A stretch of DNA of 47,921 bases from an uncultured Pseudomonadota bacterium (GCA_903876445.1 CAIQZX010000007.1:1-47921), one strand, 5' to 3'; shown: positions 35,037-44,100, counted from the stretch's first letter. The notes: generated by a model from the letters alone, not told the origin. Program-made: numbers and translations.

Positions 35037-35471
35037 ATGAAAAGACGTGATTTTATGCGTTTAGGTTTAGTTGGCGCAGGTTTAATGACTTTACAAGCCG
35101 CCCCTTCATTGGCGACAGAAACAAAAAATACACCACTTGTTGGCGCAGGCGGACTTTTTTACACCAAAGAAAATACTGGTCGTTGGGTAGGCAAAGAAGG
35201 CACGCATTTTCCAACAGCTGAAATTCAAAAATTAGCTGGCGGCGTGTCTATAAAAGTCACCACAGCTCATGAAATGAATGGTTTTGAGCATTACATTGTT
35301 AAACACGTTTTGCTTGATAAAAACTTCCAATTTTTAAATGAACATTTCTTTAATCCAAATGTTGATAAAGCCGCAATTTCAACTTTCGCGCTTCCAAATT
35401 ACACTGGCACATTACACATTTTAAGTTTGTGCAATAAACACGATTTGTGGCTCAACTCGATTGAATTGTAA
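35037..35471 (+). CDS. Tat-exported superoxide-reductase-like (desulfoferrodoxin family) protein
   Basis: A 144-residue protein with a twin-arginine leader (MKRRDFMRLGLVGAGLM, probable cut near Ala27). The mature part resembles the neelaredoxin/desulfoferrodoxin iron-binding domain. His57 (EGTHFP), His78 and His85 (AHEMNGFEHYI) and Cys132/His135 (LCNKHDLW) match the His4Cys ferrous site that reduces superoxide to peroxide without making oxygen. The spacing between His78 and His85 is one residue longer than in the classical HPMxxxHYI form, so activity is not certain. Tat export would place it in the periplasm, loaded with iron in the cytoplasm. It has a good GAGGAG ribosome site and is monocistronic. 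Confidence 0.72.
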   Translation: MKRRDFMRLGLVGAGLMTLQAAPSLATETKNTPLVGAGGLFYTKENTGRWVGKEGTHFPTAEIQKLAGGVSIKVTTAHEMNGFEHYIVKHVLLDKNFQFLNEHFFNPNVDKAAISTFALPNYTGTLHILSLCNKHDLWLNSIEL

Positions 35472-35480
35472 ACCTACAAC

Positions 35481-35506
35481 GTGGCGCGTATTAACTTATG
35501 CGCCAC
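35481..35506 (+). terminator. Hairpin after the SOR-like gene
   Basis: GTGGCGC (35481-35487) pairs with GCGCCAC (35500-35506) around a 12-nt loop. There is no T-run, so termination would be weak. The right arm overlaps the start of a 40-codon frame. Confidence 0.4.
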
Positions 35507-35620
35507 ATTCAGCAACAAATACAGCCGTTTTTAACGATTTTAGACAACGCATTTATCGAAGAAATAGGTAAAATGAAAACGGTTGATGAAAAATTAAACC
35601 TTGCGATGCAACGATTATAA
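35498..35620 (+). CDS. Possible 40-residue small protein or gene remnant
   Basis: ATG 35498 opens 40 codons (MRHIQQQIQPFLTILDNAF...KTVDEKLNLAMQRL) ending in TAA at 35618. The sequence would form amphipathic helices and has no proline after residue 10, so it reads like real protein. There is no Shine-Dalgarno site, the start codon is buried in a hairpin arm, and I recognise no family. It may be a fragment of a lost gene between the SOR-like gene and aguA. Confidence 0.25.
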   Translation: MRHIQQQIQPFLTILDNAFIEEIGKMKTVDEKLNLAMQRL

Positions 35621-35664
35621 AAAGCCAACCAAATCATTAACGTTAAATAAACAAGGAAAAATCA

Positions 35665-36684
35665 ATGATCAGATTTCCAGCAGAGTGGGAAAAACAAGCC
35701 GCCGTTTTAATCGCGTGGCCACACGAAACGGGTGATTTTAGCGATAGATTAGAATCTGTCGAAGAAACTTACAGCATCATTGCTGACACAATTACCGAAT
35801 ATCAACGTTTGTTGATTGTTTGCCGCGATGAAGTACATCAAAAACACATCGAAAAATTGGTCGAACGTCACGAAGACATTCAATTTATTCACGCACCCGT
35901 CAACGATATTTGGGTACGCGACACGGCATTTTTAACCGTTGAAAAAGAAGGCGTGTTGCAATACCTGAATTTTCAATTTAATGGCTGGGGCGAAAAATAC
36001 GATTTCGCTAATGACAACGCACTCAATCATAAATTAGCTAACGCCAAATTTTTTAAAGGCAAAACACACCACGACATCGATTTTATTTTGGAAGGCGGAA
36101 GCATTGAGAGTGATGGTCAAGGTACAATTTTAACAACAGCCCATTGTTTATTAAATCCAAACCGAAATAATGCGTTAAATAAAGAACAAATCGAACAAGA
36201 ATTAAAAACGCATTTAGGCGCAAAACAAATTTTATGGCTCAAACAAGAAAACTTAGCGGGCGATGATACTGACGCACATATCGATACGTTAGCACGTTTT
36301 TGCACGCCAACAACGATTGCTTATACCAGTTGTGACAATCCACGCGACCCACATTTTGAAAGTTTGCACAGAATGAAAATGCAGCTCGAAATGTTCAGAA
36401 CCAACGACAATGAACCGTATAATTTAGTGGCGTTACCGCTGCCAACGCCTATTTTTGATGAGGATGATGAGCCGTTGCCAGCAAATTATTCGAACTTTTT
36501 GATTATCAATCACGCGGTTTTAGTGCCGGTTTATGGTGATGAAAATGATAAAATTGCATTAGAGCGTTTAGCGAAAGTTTTCCCTGAACATAAAATCCTG
36601 CCAATTCCTTGCCGTCCATTGGTGCATCAATATGGCAGTTTGCATTGCATGACGATGCAATTTCCAGAGCAAGCACGAGGTTAA
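35665..36684 (+). CDS. aguA: Agmatine deiminase (agmatine iminohydrolase)
   Basis: A 339-residue enzyme of the peptidyl-arginine-deiminase fold that converts agmatine to N-carbamoylputrescine and ammonia. Family motifs are FPAEWEKQAAVLIAWPH at the start, NDIWVRDTAF, ILEGGSIESDGQG, the acidic/histidine active-site segment GDDTDAHIDT and the catalytic Cys328 in GSLHCMTMQFP. ATG 35665 follows an AAGGAAA site. It is three bases before aguB, so the two enzymes form a two-step route from agmatine to putrescine. No arginine decarboxylase is in the window. Confidence 0.95.
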   Translation: MIRFPAEWEKQAAVLIAWPHETGDFSDRLESVEETYSIIADTITEYQRLLIVCRDEVHQKHIEKLVERHEDIQFIHAPVNDIWVRDTAFLTVEKEGVLQYLNFQFNGWGEKYDFANDNALNHKLANAKFFKGKTHHDIDFILEGGSIESDGQGTILTTAHCLLNPNRNNALNKEQIEQELKTHLGAKQILWLKQENLAGDDTDAHIDTLARFCTPTTIAYTSCDNPRDPHFESLHRMKMQLEMFRTNDNEPYNLVALPLPTPIFDEDDEPLPANYSNFLIINHAVLVPVYGDENDKIALERLAKVFPEHKILPIPCRPLVHQYGSLHCMTMQFPEQARG

Positions 36685-36687
36685 CTT

Positions 36688-37575
36688 ATGACAAAAAAGT
36701 TAATTGTTGCAGCCGTTCAACAACCTTGTGGCGACGATGATTACGGTGTGAATTTAGCGTTTTCGATTGCAAAAATTCGTGAAGCGGCGGCAGAAAAAGC
36801 TGATTTAGTGGTGTTGCCTGAATTGCACTTGGGTAAGTATTTTTGCCAAACTGAAGACCATTCTGTTTTTGATTTGGCACAACCTATTCCGTGCGAAACG
36901 ACAGGCATTTTGTCAGCGTTAGCAAAAGAATGTCAGATTGTGATTGTTTCAACGATTTTTGAACGTCGTGCGGCTGGGCTTTATCACAATACAGCCGTGG
37001 TTTTCGATAAAGACGGAAGCATCGCGGGTAAATATCGCAAAATGCACATTCCCGACGATCCTGCGTTTTACGAAAAGTATTATTTCACACCAGGTGATTT
37101 GGGTTTTACACCCATTCAAACGTCGATTGGAAAATTGGGCGTATTGATTTGTTGGGATCAATGGTATCCCGAAGCGGCACGTTTAATGGCTTTGGCAGGT
37201 GCGGAAATGTTGATTTATCCAACCGCGATTGGCTGGGATAAAAACGACACAAAAGCGGAACATGCTCGCCAACTCGATGCGTGGATTACGGTGCAACGCG
37301 GTCATGCGGTGGCAAATGGGCTGCCTGTGATTTCGTGTAATCGAATTGGTTTTGAATTCGCACCAAATTCTGAAAATGGCATCGATTTTTGGGGAAATAG
37401 TTTTATCACGGGAGCGCAAGGCGAATTCTTGGCGCAAGCGAACTCATCGGAAACCAAATTATTGGTAGCTGAAATCGATAAAAAACAAAATGAAACCGTG
37501 CGTCGGATTTGGCCTTTTTTACGCGATAGACGTATTGATGCGTTTAGCGATGTAACGAAGCGATTTATTGATTAG
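36688..37575 (+). CDS. aguB: N-carbamoylputrescine amidase
   Basis: A 295-residue nitrilase-superfamily enzyme that hydrolyses N-carbamoylputrescine to putrescine, CO2 and ammonia. The catalytic triad is Glu45 (LPELHLG), Lys118 (KYRKMHIPDD) and Cys155 (LICWDQWYPEAAR). The sequence DPAFYEKYYFTPGD after the lysine and PTAIGW after the cysteine are typical of the plant-like AguB group. The gene is co-transcribed with aguA and ends 17 bases before a clear terminator. Confidence 0.94.
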   Translation: MTKKLIVAAVQQPCGDDDYGVNLAFSIAKIREAAAEKADLVVLPELHLGKYFCQTEDHSVFDLAQPIPCETTGILSALAKECQIVIVSTIFERRAAGLYHNTAVVFDKDGSIAGKYRKMHIPDDPAFYEKYYFTPGDLGFTPIQTSIGKLGVLICWDQWYPEAARLMALAGAEMLIYPTAIGWDKNDTKAEHARQLDAWITVQRGHAVANGLPVISCNRIGFEFAPNSENGIDFWGNSFITGAQGEFLAQANSSETKLLVAEIDKKQNETVRRIWPFLRDRRIDAFSDVTKRFID

Positions 37576-37592
37576 ATGTTCGAGTGATAGTG

Positions 37593-37625
37593 AAATCACC
37601 GTTTGAATTTTTTAAGCGGTGATTT
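37593..37625. terminator. Bidirectional terminator between aguB and the NlpC gene
   Basis: AAATCACCG (37593-37601) pairs with CGGTGATTT (37617-37625), followed by TTT on plus and preceded by A on the left side. It separates two converging genes and can serve both. Confidence 0.8.
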
Positions 37626-37627
37626 TT

Positions 37628-38143
37628 TCAATTCTTTACTGGGCGACGAGCATCGATAAACCGTTCACGCCAATAATTATTTTTCAAACTCGATACCGTT
37701 ACTTTTCCCGTTTTAGAACTTGGTGCATGAATAAAATTACTGCCATTTACATAAATGCCAACGTGCGACACAGAATCGCCAGACGTATTAAAAAACACTA
37801 AGTCACCAGAATGAATGTTTTCATTCGGCACTGGCGTTAAAACATTCGCCATTTCTTTGACTGTTCGTGGTAAATGTACGCCATTTTGATCATAAACGTA
37901 TTTCACAAATCCACTGCAATCAAAACCTTTTTCAGGTGTTTCATTGCCATAGCTATAAGGTGCGCCTTGAAATTGCAACGCATAATCGACGACCGGCGCA
38001 TTCATACTTTTTTTGACGATATGACGTGGTGCAACCGGCGGTTCAGGTTTAATATCAATATCTCCTGCACAACCCGTTAAAACAAGCATTATCGACAAAA
38101 CTAGTGGTAAAACGTTTATTGAAAATAAATTTAATTTTTTCAT
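37628..38143 (-). CDS. NlpC/P60 lipoprotein, probable peptidoglycan endopeptidase
   Basis: A 171-residue lipoprotein. The leader ends in the lipobox LTGC, so Cys25 would be lipidated. The mature part is an NlpC/P60 cysteine peptidase with Cys76 (FDCSGFV), His127 (SHVGIYV) and His139 (NFIHAPS). Such enzymes cut the D-Glu/mDAP stem-peptide bond, as E. coli MepS/Spr does. ATG 38143 gives a clean leader; an in-frame ATG at 38161 would add MAIDCV before it. It is followed by a shared terminator, and upstream lies another terminator, so it is a single-gene unit. Confidence 0.9.
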   Translation of the reverse strand: MKKLNLFSINVLPLVLSIMLVLTGCAGDIDIKPEPPVAPRHIVKKSMNAPVVDYALQFQGAPYSYGNETPEKGFDCSGFVKYVYDQNGVHLPRTVKEMANVLTPVPNENIHSGDLVFFNTSGDSVSHVGIYVNGSNFIHAPSSKTGKVTVSSLKNNYWRERFIDARRPVKN

Positions 38144-38170
38144 AACACAATCAATAGCCAAATTTTAGTC

Positions 38171-38210
38171 AAAAAAAAGACGCTGCCGCGTCAGATAAAA
38201 CGACAGCGTC
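38171..38210 (-). terminator. Terminator after the small 67-aa gene
   Basis: On the minus strand GACGCTGTCG pairs with CGGCAGCGTC (one G-U pair) and is followed by eight T (plus-strand A run 38171-38178). It lies 10 bases downstream of the small gene's stop. Confidence 0.88.
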
Positions 38211-38220
38211 GGTAATCGAT

Positions 38221-38424
38221 TTACACATAAGCGCGAACGTAATCACGAGCAAAATGGCGAATCGGAGCTTGATGTTGCTGAAATTCTTTATAAACATGGT
38301 GAACATCAAGCGGCGTAATGTGAGCATAAATCCCGAATCCCGTTTGATTGATGAATTCATCACTTAATGCTTCGATGAAATTCCACCAGATAGAATCATT
38401 TTGTGTTTCTTGTTCCGTTTTCAT
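38221..38424 (-). CDS. Small conserved-looking hypothetical protein (67 aa)
   Basis: A 67-residue cytoplasmic protein (MKTEQETQNDSIWWNFIEAL...RHFARDYVRAYV), rich in aromatic residues and histidine, with no membrane segment. ATG 38424 has AGGT a few bases upstream, and a strong terminator follows the stop, so it looks like a real monocistronic gene. A longer frame to 38475 has no ribosome site. The middle (FINQTGFGIYAHITPLDVHHVYKEF) may form two helices. I do not recognise the family. It is divergent from nadE. Confidence 0.6.
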   Translation of the reverse strand: MKTEQETQNDSIWWNFIEALSDEFINQTGFGIYAHITPLDVHHVYKEFQQHQAPIRHFARDYVRAYV

Positions 38425-38559
38425 TTTAGTTACCTGTGTCAACAATAAAGAATAGTCATTAAATCGTCGGTTCAAAACGCGATTAGGTTATGATTGTTCG
38501 GCGGTTCACACGAACCTTTCACCTTTAATTTTTACCTTCTAAAAACACTTATAAAAACC

Positions 38560-40179
38560 ATGTTTCTAAAAATCGCGCTTGTTCAAACTGACAGTATAAT
38601 CGGCAATCTTGCCGCTAACTTTAAACAAATTGTTAAAAATGTGACCGAAGTCCGAAATTCATTTAACGCTGATTTAATTATTTTTCCAGAGCTTATTACG
38701 ACCGGATACCCACCCGAAGACTTATTATTTCGACGGGATTTTATTGCTCAAGCGAACAACCTTTTGTATGACGTAGCAAACATTGCGCCAGATATGGGAA
38801 TTGTGATTGGTTTTCCTGAATTTGACGGTGAAAAATGCTACAACAGCGCGGCAGTTTTATCGGAAGGAAGTATTTTGGCGATTTATCGGAAACAAAAATT
38901 ACCCAATTATGGCGTGTTTGATGAACAGCGTTATTTTGTTGCAGGTGATAAACCTTGCGTGTTTGAATTCAAAGGTCAATTTATTGGCTTGAGTATTTGT
39001 GAAGATGTCTGGAATTTTGACACTGTAAAAGAAACTAAAGAAGCGGGGGCTGAAATTTTACTGACACTCAATGCGTCGCCGTTTCATGCAGGCAAAAAAC
39101 AACAACGTGAAAACTTAATTTGTTCACACGCAAAAAACGCGCAAATTCCCATCGTTTATGTCAATGCCATTGGTGGACAAGATGAATTAGTGTTTGATGG
39201 CGCGTCATTTGTAACAAATTTCGATGGAGAAATCGTTTTCCGAGCAGAAGAATTTATTGAACAAATTAGCGTGGTTGAATTTGAAAATGGTAAGCCGTTA
39301 CAAAATATGCCCCTTTTACCCGCGTCAAATACCGGAAACATTGCATCAATTTACAAGGCATTGGTGCGCGGTACATCGGATTACGTTCGCAAAAACGGTT
39401 TTAACGGCGCAATTTTAGGACTTTCTGGCGGCATTGATTCTGCTTTAGTTTTGGCGTTAGCGGTTGATGCGTTGGGCGCAAATAATGTTGAAGCGGTTTC
39501 ATTACCGTCAAAATATACGCTTGAAATGAGTAACGATGACGCAAAAATACAAGCTGAAAACCTGGGCGTAAAATATCACGTTATTCCGATTGAACCTGCT
39601 GTGAATGCTTTCACGGAAATGTTAGCAGCGACATTTGCTAATACACCGCACGATACAACGGAAGAAAATATCCAAGCGCGTTGTCGAGGTGTCATTTTAA
39701 TGGCGTTATCAAATAAACAAGGAAAATTACTTTTAACAACGGGAAATAAAAGTGAAATGAGCGTGGGTTATGCAACCTTATACGGTGATATGTGCGGAGG
39801 ATTTGCGCCAATTAAAGATGTGCCGAAATTGCTGGTTTATGAATTAGCGCGTTATCGCAATTCACTTTCAGCTGTAATTCCAGAGCGCGTTTTAACTCGT
39901 CCACCGTCAGCAGAACTCTCACCAAATCAACAAGATTCCGATTCATTGCCACCTTATGAAATACTCGATCCGATTTTGGCGCGTTATATTGAACAAGACC
40001 AATCAGCCGACGAAATTATTGCTGCCGGTTTTTCACTCGAAGATGTGAAGCGTGTGATTTCGTTAGTAGATCGAAGTGAATATAAACGTCGTCAATCCGC
40101 CGTTGGAATTAAAATTAGCGAACGGGCTTTCGGACGTGATAGGCGTTATCCAATTACGTCAGGTTATCGGGGAATTTAA
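38560..40179 (+). CDS. nadE: Glutamine-dependent NAD+ synthetase
   Basis: A two-domain enzyme that amidates nicotinic-acid adenine dinucleotide to NAD+. The N-terminal nitrilase-type glutaminase has Glu44 (FPELITTGYP), Lys113 (KQKLPNYGVFDE) and Cys147 (LSICEDVW). The C-terminal synthetase has the PP-loop LSGGIDSALV (288-297) and TTGNKSEMSVGYATLYGDM. The 539-residue length is normal. ATG 38560 begins MFLKIALVQTD; the 22 codons before it in the open frame are not family-like. It is transcribed divergently from the 67-aa gene and is 42 bases before serC. Confidence 0.95.
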   Translation: MFLKIALVQTDSIIGNLAANFKQIVKNVTEVRNSFNADLIIFPELITTGYPPEDLLFRRDFIAQANNLLYDVANIAPDMGIVIGFPEFDGEKCYNSAAVLSEGSILAIYRKQKLPNYGVFDEQRYFVAGDKPCVFEFKGQFIGLSICEDVWNFDTVKETKEAGAEILLTLNASPFHAGKKQQRENLICSHAKNAQIPIVYVNAIGGQDELVFDGASFVTNFDGEIVFRAEEFIEQISVVEFENGKPLQNMPLLPASNTGNIASIYKALVRGTSDYVRKNGFNGAILGLSGGIDSALVLALAVDALGANNVEAVSLPSKYTLEMSNDDAKIQAENLGVKYHVIPIEPAVNAFTEMLAATFANTPHDTTEENIQARCRGVILMALSNKQGKLLLTTGNKSEMSVGYATLYGDMCGGFAPIKDVPKLLVYELARYRNSLSAVIPERVLTRPPSAELSPNQQDSDSLPPYEILDPILARYIEQDQSADEIIAAGFSLEDVKRVISLVDRSEYKRRQSAVGIKISERAFGRDRRYPITSGYRGI

Positions 40180-40221
40180 ACGGTAAAATACCAATTTTTT
40201 ATTATTGAGAGAATTTAAAAC

Positions 40222-41301
40222 ATGAGTAGAATTTTTAATTTTAGTGCGGGTCCTTCTTCGTTACCTGAAGTGGTTTTAGAACAAGCAAAAAATGAATTAC
40301 TGGATTGGCGCGGAAGTGGTATGTCAGTCATGGAAATGAGTCATCGAGGCAAACAGTTTTCAAGTATCGCCGAAGAATTAGAAGCTGATTTACGCGCGTT
40401 AATGCGTATTCCAGAAAATTACCGTGTGTTGTTTTTACAAGGTGGCGCGTCAGCACAATTTTCGTTTATTCCCCAAAATTTATTAGGCGATAAAACAAAA
40501 GCCTGTTACGTCAAAACAGGCGCGTGGTCAGAAAAAACAATTAAAGATGCGAAACCGTATTGCGACGCTATTGTCAGTGCAAGTTCAGAAAGCAGTCATT
40601 TCACGACAATTCCCGATGTTTCGAGTTGGGAAATTGATACTGATGCCGCCTATTTGCATTACACGTCAAATGAAACGATTCACGGCGTAGAATTTAATGT
40701 AACACCTGATTCAAAAGGCTTACCTTTAGTTTGTGATATGTCATCAAACATTCTTTCACGTCCGGTTGATGTCAATGAATTCGGTTTGATTTACGCAGGC
40801 AGTCAAAAAAATATGGGCGCGGCGGGCGTAACCGTTGTGATTGTGCGTGAAGATTTATTAGGAAAATGCTCAAAAATCGTGCCGCCTGTTTTCAATTACG
40901 CAGAACAAGCTAAAAATCAATCTATGTTAAACACGCCAACAACCTATAGCTGGTATTTAATGGGTTTAGTGTTGAAATGGGTTCAAGCGCAAGGTGGCGT
41001 TAGTGCAATGGAACAACGCAATATCGCCAAAGCCGCTAAACTTTATCAAGCAATTGATACGTCAGATTTATACCATAATCCGGTTGATTTAGCGTTTCGT
41101 TCACGCATGAATGTACCGTTTATTTTAGCGGATGAATCGTTGGATAAAGCATTTTTAACTGCCGCTGAAGCAGCCGGTTTAAATGAATTAAAAGGTCATC
41201 GTTCAGTCGGTGGAATGCGAGCAAGTATTTATAATGCGATGCCAGAAAGTGGCGTTGATGCGTTGATTTCGTTTATGCAGGAATTTGAACGCACACGTTG
41301 A
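40222..41301 (+). CDS. serC: Phosphoserine aminotransferase
   Basis: A 359-residue class V PLP aminotransferase that makes 3-phosphoserine from 3-phosphohydroxypyruvate, and also acts in pyridoxal-phosphate synthesis. The start IFNFSAGPSSLPEVVLEQ is diagnostic. The PLP lysine is Lys196 in AGSQKNMGAAG. GGASAQF and the C-terminal HRSVGGMRASIYNAMP match the family. It lies after nadE and before a terminator. With fhs nearby it contributes to serine and one-carbon supply, although this is pathway inference rather than operon evidence. Confidence 0.96.
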   Translation: MSRIFNFSAGPSSLPEVVLEQAKNELLDWRGSGMSVMEMSHRGKQFSSIAEELEADLRALMRIPENYRVLFLQGGASAQFSFIPQNLLGDKTKACYVKTGAWSEKTIKDAKPYCDAIVSASSESSHFTTIPDVSSWEIDTDAAYLHYTSNETIHGVEFNVTPDSKGLPLVCDMSSNILSRPVDVNEFGLIYAGSQKNMGAAGVTVVIVREDLLGKCSKIVPPVFNYAEQAKNQSMLNTPTTYSWYLMGLVLKWVQAQGGVSAMEQRNIAKAAKLYQAIDTSDLYHNPVDLAFRSRMNVPFILADESLDKAFLTAAEAAGLNELKGHRSVGGMRASIYNAMPESGVDALISFMQEFERTR

Positions 41302-41310
41302 AAAATGCGT

Positions 41311-41339
41311 ACTGCGTTGTGATGCAATTACAACGCAGT
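41311..41339. terminator. Terminator between serC and the cytochrome gene
   Basis: ACTGCGTTGT (41311-41320) pairs perfectly with ACAACGCAGT (41330-41339) around a 9-nt loop. Short T and A stretches flank it, and it sits between two convergent stops, so it may act in both directions. Confidence 0.72.
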
Positions 41340-41642
41340 TTAGTTTGGTTTTCGTAATAATTGAACTAACCACACAATTTCATCTCTATTTAAAAATGGT
41401 TTCCACGGCGGCATTGCCGTTCCTTTTCGTCCATTCATAATGGTTTCGATTAAATAATCGTCAGATTTTTGAATTAAATCTTGGGGTTGTAACGGTGAGC
41501 CTAAACCACCTTGCAACAATAAACCATGACACGCGCCACAATCATTTTTCAATAATAAACGTAATTCTGTTTGTCGTTCAGATGATGGTTCGACAGCAAA
41601 ACAAGTGCTGCTAACAAGGAATAAAACCAATAATTTTTTCAT
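41340..41642 (-). CDS. nirC: Cytochrome c55X-like (NirC-type) periplasmic c-type cytochrome
   Basis: A 100-residue single-heme cytochrome c. A signal peptide (MKKLLVLFLVSSTCFA) is followed by the heme site Cys35-G-A-Cys38-His39, the QGGLGSPL loop and Met77 in GTAMPPWKPF as the likely sixth ligand. This pattern matches the cytochrome c55X/NirC group, which helps mature or donates electrons to cytochrome cd1 nitrite reductase. No nirS or heme d1 synthesis gene is in the window, so the gene is an orphan here and its role may differ. It converges on serC and is divergent from the PIN-like gene. Confidence 0.78.
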   Translation of the reverse strand: MKKLLVLFLVSSTCFAVEPSSERQTELRLLLKNDCGACHGLLLQGGLGSPLQPQDLIQKSDDYLIETIMNGRKGTAMPPWKPFLNRDEIVWLVQLLRKPN

Positions 41643-41734
41643 GAAGTCACTGTGATTGCTTAATGTGTTTGGCTATTGTAACGATTGCTGATAAATTTAT
41701 CGCCATTCGAAAACCGGATCGGAGCGGAAATTTT

Positions 41735-42382
41735 ATGAAAATTTTGCTAATCGATTTAGAAAATTGCCCTAGTCAATTAAATGAGCTATTGGAAAATTTA
41801 GCAAATTATTCACAAGTTGTGATTTGTTACGCTATGAGTGGTGCGAAAGTGCCGATTGATTGGATTTTGCCGCTTACAAAAGTTGTGAGTAATGACCGTT
41901 TAAAAATAATCAAAATGCCAACCGTTGGAAAAAATGCCGCCGATTTCGGTATTGCTTTTTTGGCGGGTGTTTTGATGGAGAAAGCGACTAAAAAAACGCA
42001 TTTCGACATTATTTCTAACGACACAGATTTAGATTTTGTTGTCGATTTGCTTAAATTACACAAAAGAAGCGCGAATCGAATTGGAAAATTGCTAAAAGAA
42101 AAAATCGAAAAAATTCCCGCAATACCAGAATCTAAGCCTGTTGAAATTCCAGAACCCGCAACGATTACACCGTTTCAAATTTATTGCTCACATTTAGCTA
42201 AATATCCCAACAAACCTGCAAGAAAAACGACCTTGTTAAATAGCATCAAAAGTAAATTTCAAGGGAACAGCGTTCCAGAGGAATTGTTGACCGAATTGTT
42301 AAAGAAGAACGTTATTACAATAAACAACGAAAAAGTTAGTTACAATCAGCAGAAAATAAACACTTTTAAAATTCAGGAGTAA
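41735..42382 (+). CDS. PIN-like/NYN-type putative ribonuclease
   Basis: A 215-residue protein. Residues 1-115 look like a PIN-like nuclease of the LabA/NYN type: [12 protein letters not shown] gives Asp7/Glu9, Asp70 lies in AADFGIAF, and the acidic SNDTDLDF segment supplies Asp96 and Asp98. A proline-rich linker ([15 protein letters not shown]) leads to a C-terminal lysine-rich domain (about 145-215) that may bind nucleic acid, as winged-helix tails do in related proteins. ATG 41735 follows GGAGCGG; the in-frame frame upstream to 41663 is not family-like. The stop is 2 bases before fhs, so both are probably on one message. Target RNA is unknown. Confidence 0.62.
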   Translation: MKILLIDLENCPSQLNELLENLANYSQVVICYAMSGAKVPIDWILPLTKVVSNDRLKIIKMPTVGKNAADFGIAFLAGVLMEKATKKTHFDIISNDTDLDFVVDLLKLHKRSANRIGKLLKEKIEKIPAIPESKPVEIPEPATITPFQIYCSHLAKYPNKPARKTTLLNSIKSKFQGNSVPEELLTELLKKNVITINNEKVSYNQQKINTFKIQE

Positions 42383-42384
42383 AA

Positions 42385-44058
42385 ATGTCAGACATCGAAA
42401 TCGCGCAACGCGCCAATATGAAACCGATTATTGAGCTTGCTCAACAAAACTACCGCATTGCGTCCGAACATTTAGACCCGATTGGGCATTTCAAAGCGAA
42501 ACTTTCACTCGAATATGTGAACAGTTTAGAAGGGAAAAAAGACGGAAAATTGATTCTCGTCACGGCAATTAGTCCAACGCCAGCAGGTGAAGGTAAAACC
42601 ACGACAACCGTTGGTTTGGGCGATGCAATGAATCGTTTAAATAAAAAAACGATTATGTGTTTGCGTGAACCTTCGTTAGGGCCTTGCTTCGGTGTGAAAG
42701 GTGGCGCGGCGGGTGGTGGCTACGCGCAAGTTGTGCCAATGGAAGACATCAATTTGCATTTCACAGGCGATTTCCACGCAATCGGCGTGGCGCATAATTT
42801 GTTATCGGCGTTAATCGATAACCACATCAATCACGGCAACGAACTCGACATTGACCCGCGTAGAATTCAATGGAAGCGCGTTGTCGATATGAACGACCGC
42901 GCGTTGCGAAATATCGTTGTCGGCATGGGTGGCGCGGCAAACGGTTATTTGCGTGAAGATGGTTACGATATTGTTGTGGCTTCGGAAGTGATGGCGATTT
43001 TATGTTTAGCTACTAGCCGCGCGGATTTAAAAGAACGTTTAGGTCGCATTGTTATTGGTTACAAATCCGACAAAGTTACGCCAGTTTATGCACGCGATTT
43101 AAAAGCACAAGGCGCAATGGCGGCATTGTTGAAAGATGCAATTAAACCGAATTTAGTGCAAACGCTTGAAAACAACATTGCGATTATTCACGGTGGCCCT
43201 TTTGCGAATATCGCGCACGGTTGCAACACTGTGACCGCTACGAAAACTGCGTTAAAACTGGCGGATTACGTTATCACCGAAGCGGGTTTTGGTGCGGATT
43301 TAGGTGCAGAAAAATTCATCGACATCAAATGCCGAATGTCAGGTTTGAAACCATCAGCGGTTGTTTTAGTTGCCACGATTCGCGCCTTGAAATTCCACGG
43401 AGGCGTTGCGAAAGACGATTTGAATCAAGAAAATTTAGCCGCTGTTGAAAAAGGTTTTGAAAATCTTGAACGTCATTACAAAAATATCACTGAACATTAC
43501 GGCTTGCCATGCGTCGTTTGCGTGAATCATTTTACGTTTGATACCGAAGCAGAAATTGCCTTATTACAAAAAAAATGTGCGGATTTAGGCGCAAAATGCG
43601 TCGTTTCAAAACATTGGGCAAATGGCGGCGCGGGAGCAGAAAATTTAGCAAATGCCGTTGCTGAAATCGTTGACAATCGTGAACCTGAATTTAAATTTGT
43701 TTATGACGAAAATTTGAGTTTGTGGGAAAAAATTGAAACGATTGCGACCAAACTTTATGGTGCTGGTAGTGTTACAGCAAGTGCGAAAGTAAAATCACAA
43801 CTCGCTGCGTGGAATACGGATTACGGTACATTTCCGATTTGCGTGGCAAAAACCCAAATGTCATTTTCAACTAATCCTGCCTTGAAAGGCGCACCATCTG
43901 GACACACAATTGAAATTCGTGATGTGCGTTTAGCAAATGGCGCAGGATTTATCGTGGCGATTGCAGGCGATATGATGACAATGCCCGGTTTGCCAAAAGT
44001 CCCCGCCGCTGAACGTATCGATATTGACGATAACGGTAAAATTACTGGCTTGTTTTAG
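42385..44058 (+). CDS. fhs: Formate-tetrahydrofolate ligase
   Basis: An ATP-dependent enzyme that makes 10-formyl-tetrahydrofolate from formate, feeding C1 units into purines and serine. The 557-residue protein has the P-loop [11 protein letters not shown] (from 65), [24 protein letters not shown], the FTGDFHAI segment, and the C-terminal KTQMSFS and [13 protein letters not shown]. Length is typical. A GGAG site lies 6 bases before ATG. It follows the PIN-like gene by 2 bases. In methylotrophs this enzyme (ftfL) carries formate carbon into the serine cycle; whether that holds here is inference. Confidence 0.96.
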   Translation: MSDIEIAQRANMKPIIELAQQNYRIASEHLDPIGHFKAKLSLEYVNSLEGKKDGKLILVTAISPTPAGEGKTTTTVGLGDAMNRLNKKTIMCLREPSLGPCFGVKGGAAGGGYAQVVPMEDINLHFTGDFHAIGVAHNLLSALIDNHINHGNELDIDPRRIQWKRVVDMNDRALRNIVVGMGGAANGYLREDGYDIVVASEVMAILCLATSRADLKERLGRIVIGYKSDKVTPVYARDLKAQGAMAALLKDAIKPNLVQTLENNIAIIHGGPFANIAHGCNTVTATKTALKLADYVITEAGFGADLGAEKFIDIKCRMSGLKPSAVVLVATIRALKFHGGVAKDDLNQENLAAVEKGFENLERHYKNITEHYGLPCVVCVNHFTFDTEAEIALLQKKCADLGAKCVVSKHWANGGAGAENLANAVAEIVDNREPEFKFVYDENLSLWEKIETIATKLYGAGSVTASAKVKSQLAAWNTDYGTFPICVAKTQMSFSTNPALKGAPSGHTIEIRDVRLANGAGFIVAIAGDMMTMPGLPKVPAAERIDIDDNGKITGLF

Positions 44059-44074
44059 GCTACAATACAACGCC

Positions 44075-44100
44075 CCGTAATTATTACGGATGTCCTTTTT
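44075..44100 (+). terminator. Weak hairpin plus T-run after fhs
   Basis: CCGTAA (44075-44080) pairs with TTACGG (44084-44089), loop TTA, followed by ATGTCC and then TTTTT. The stem is short, so termination is probably partial and may allow read-through into the DHH gene. Confidence 0.45.
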
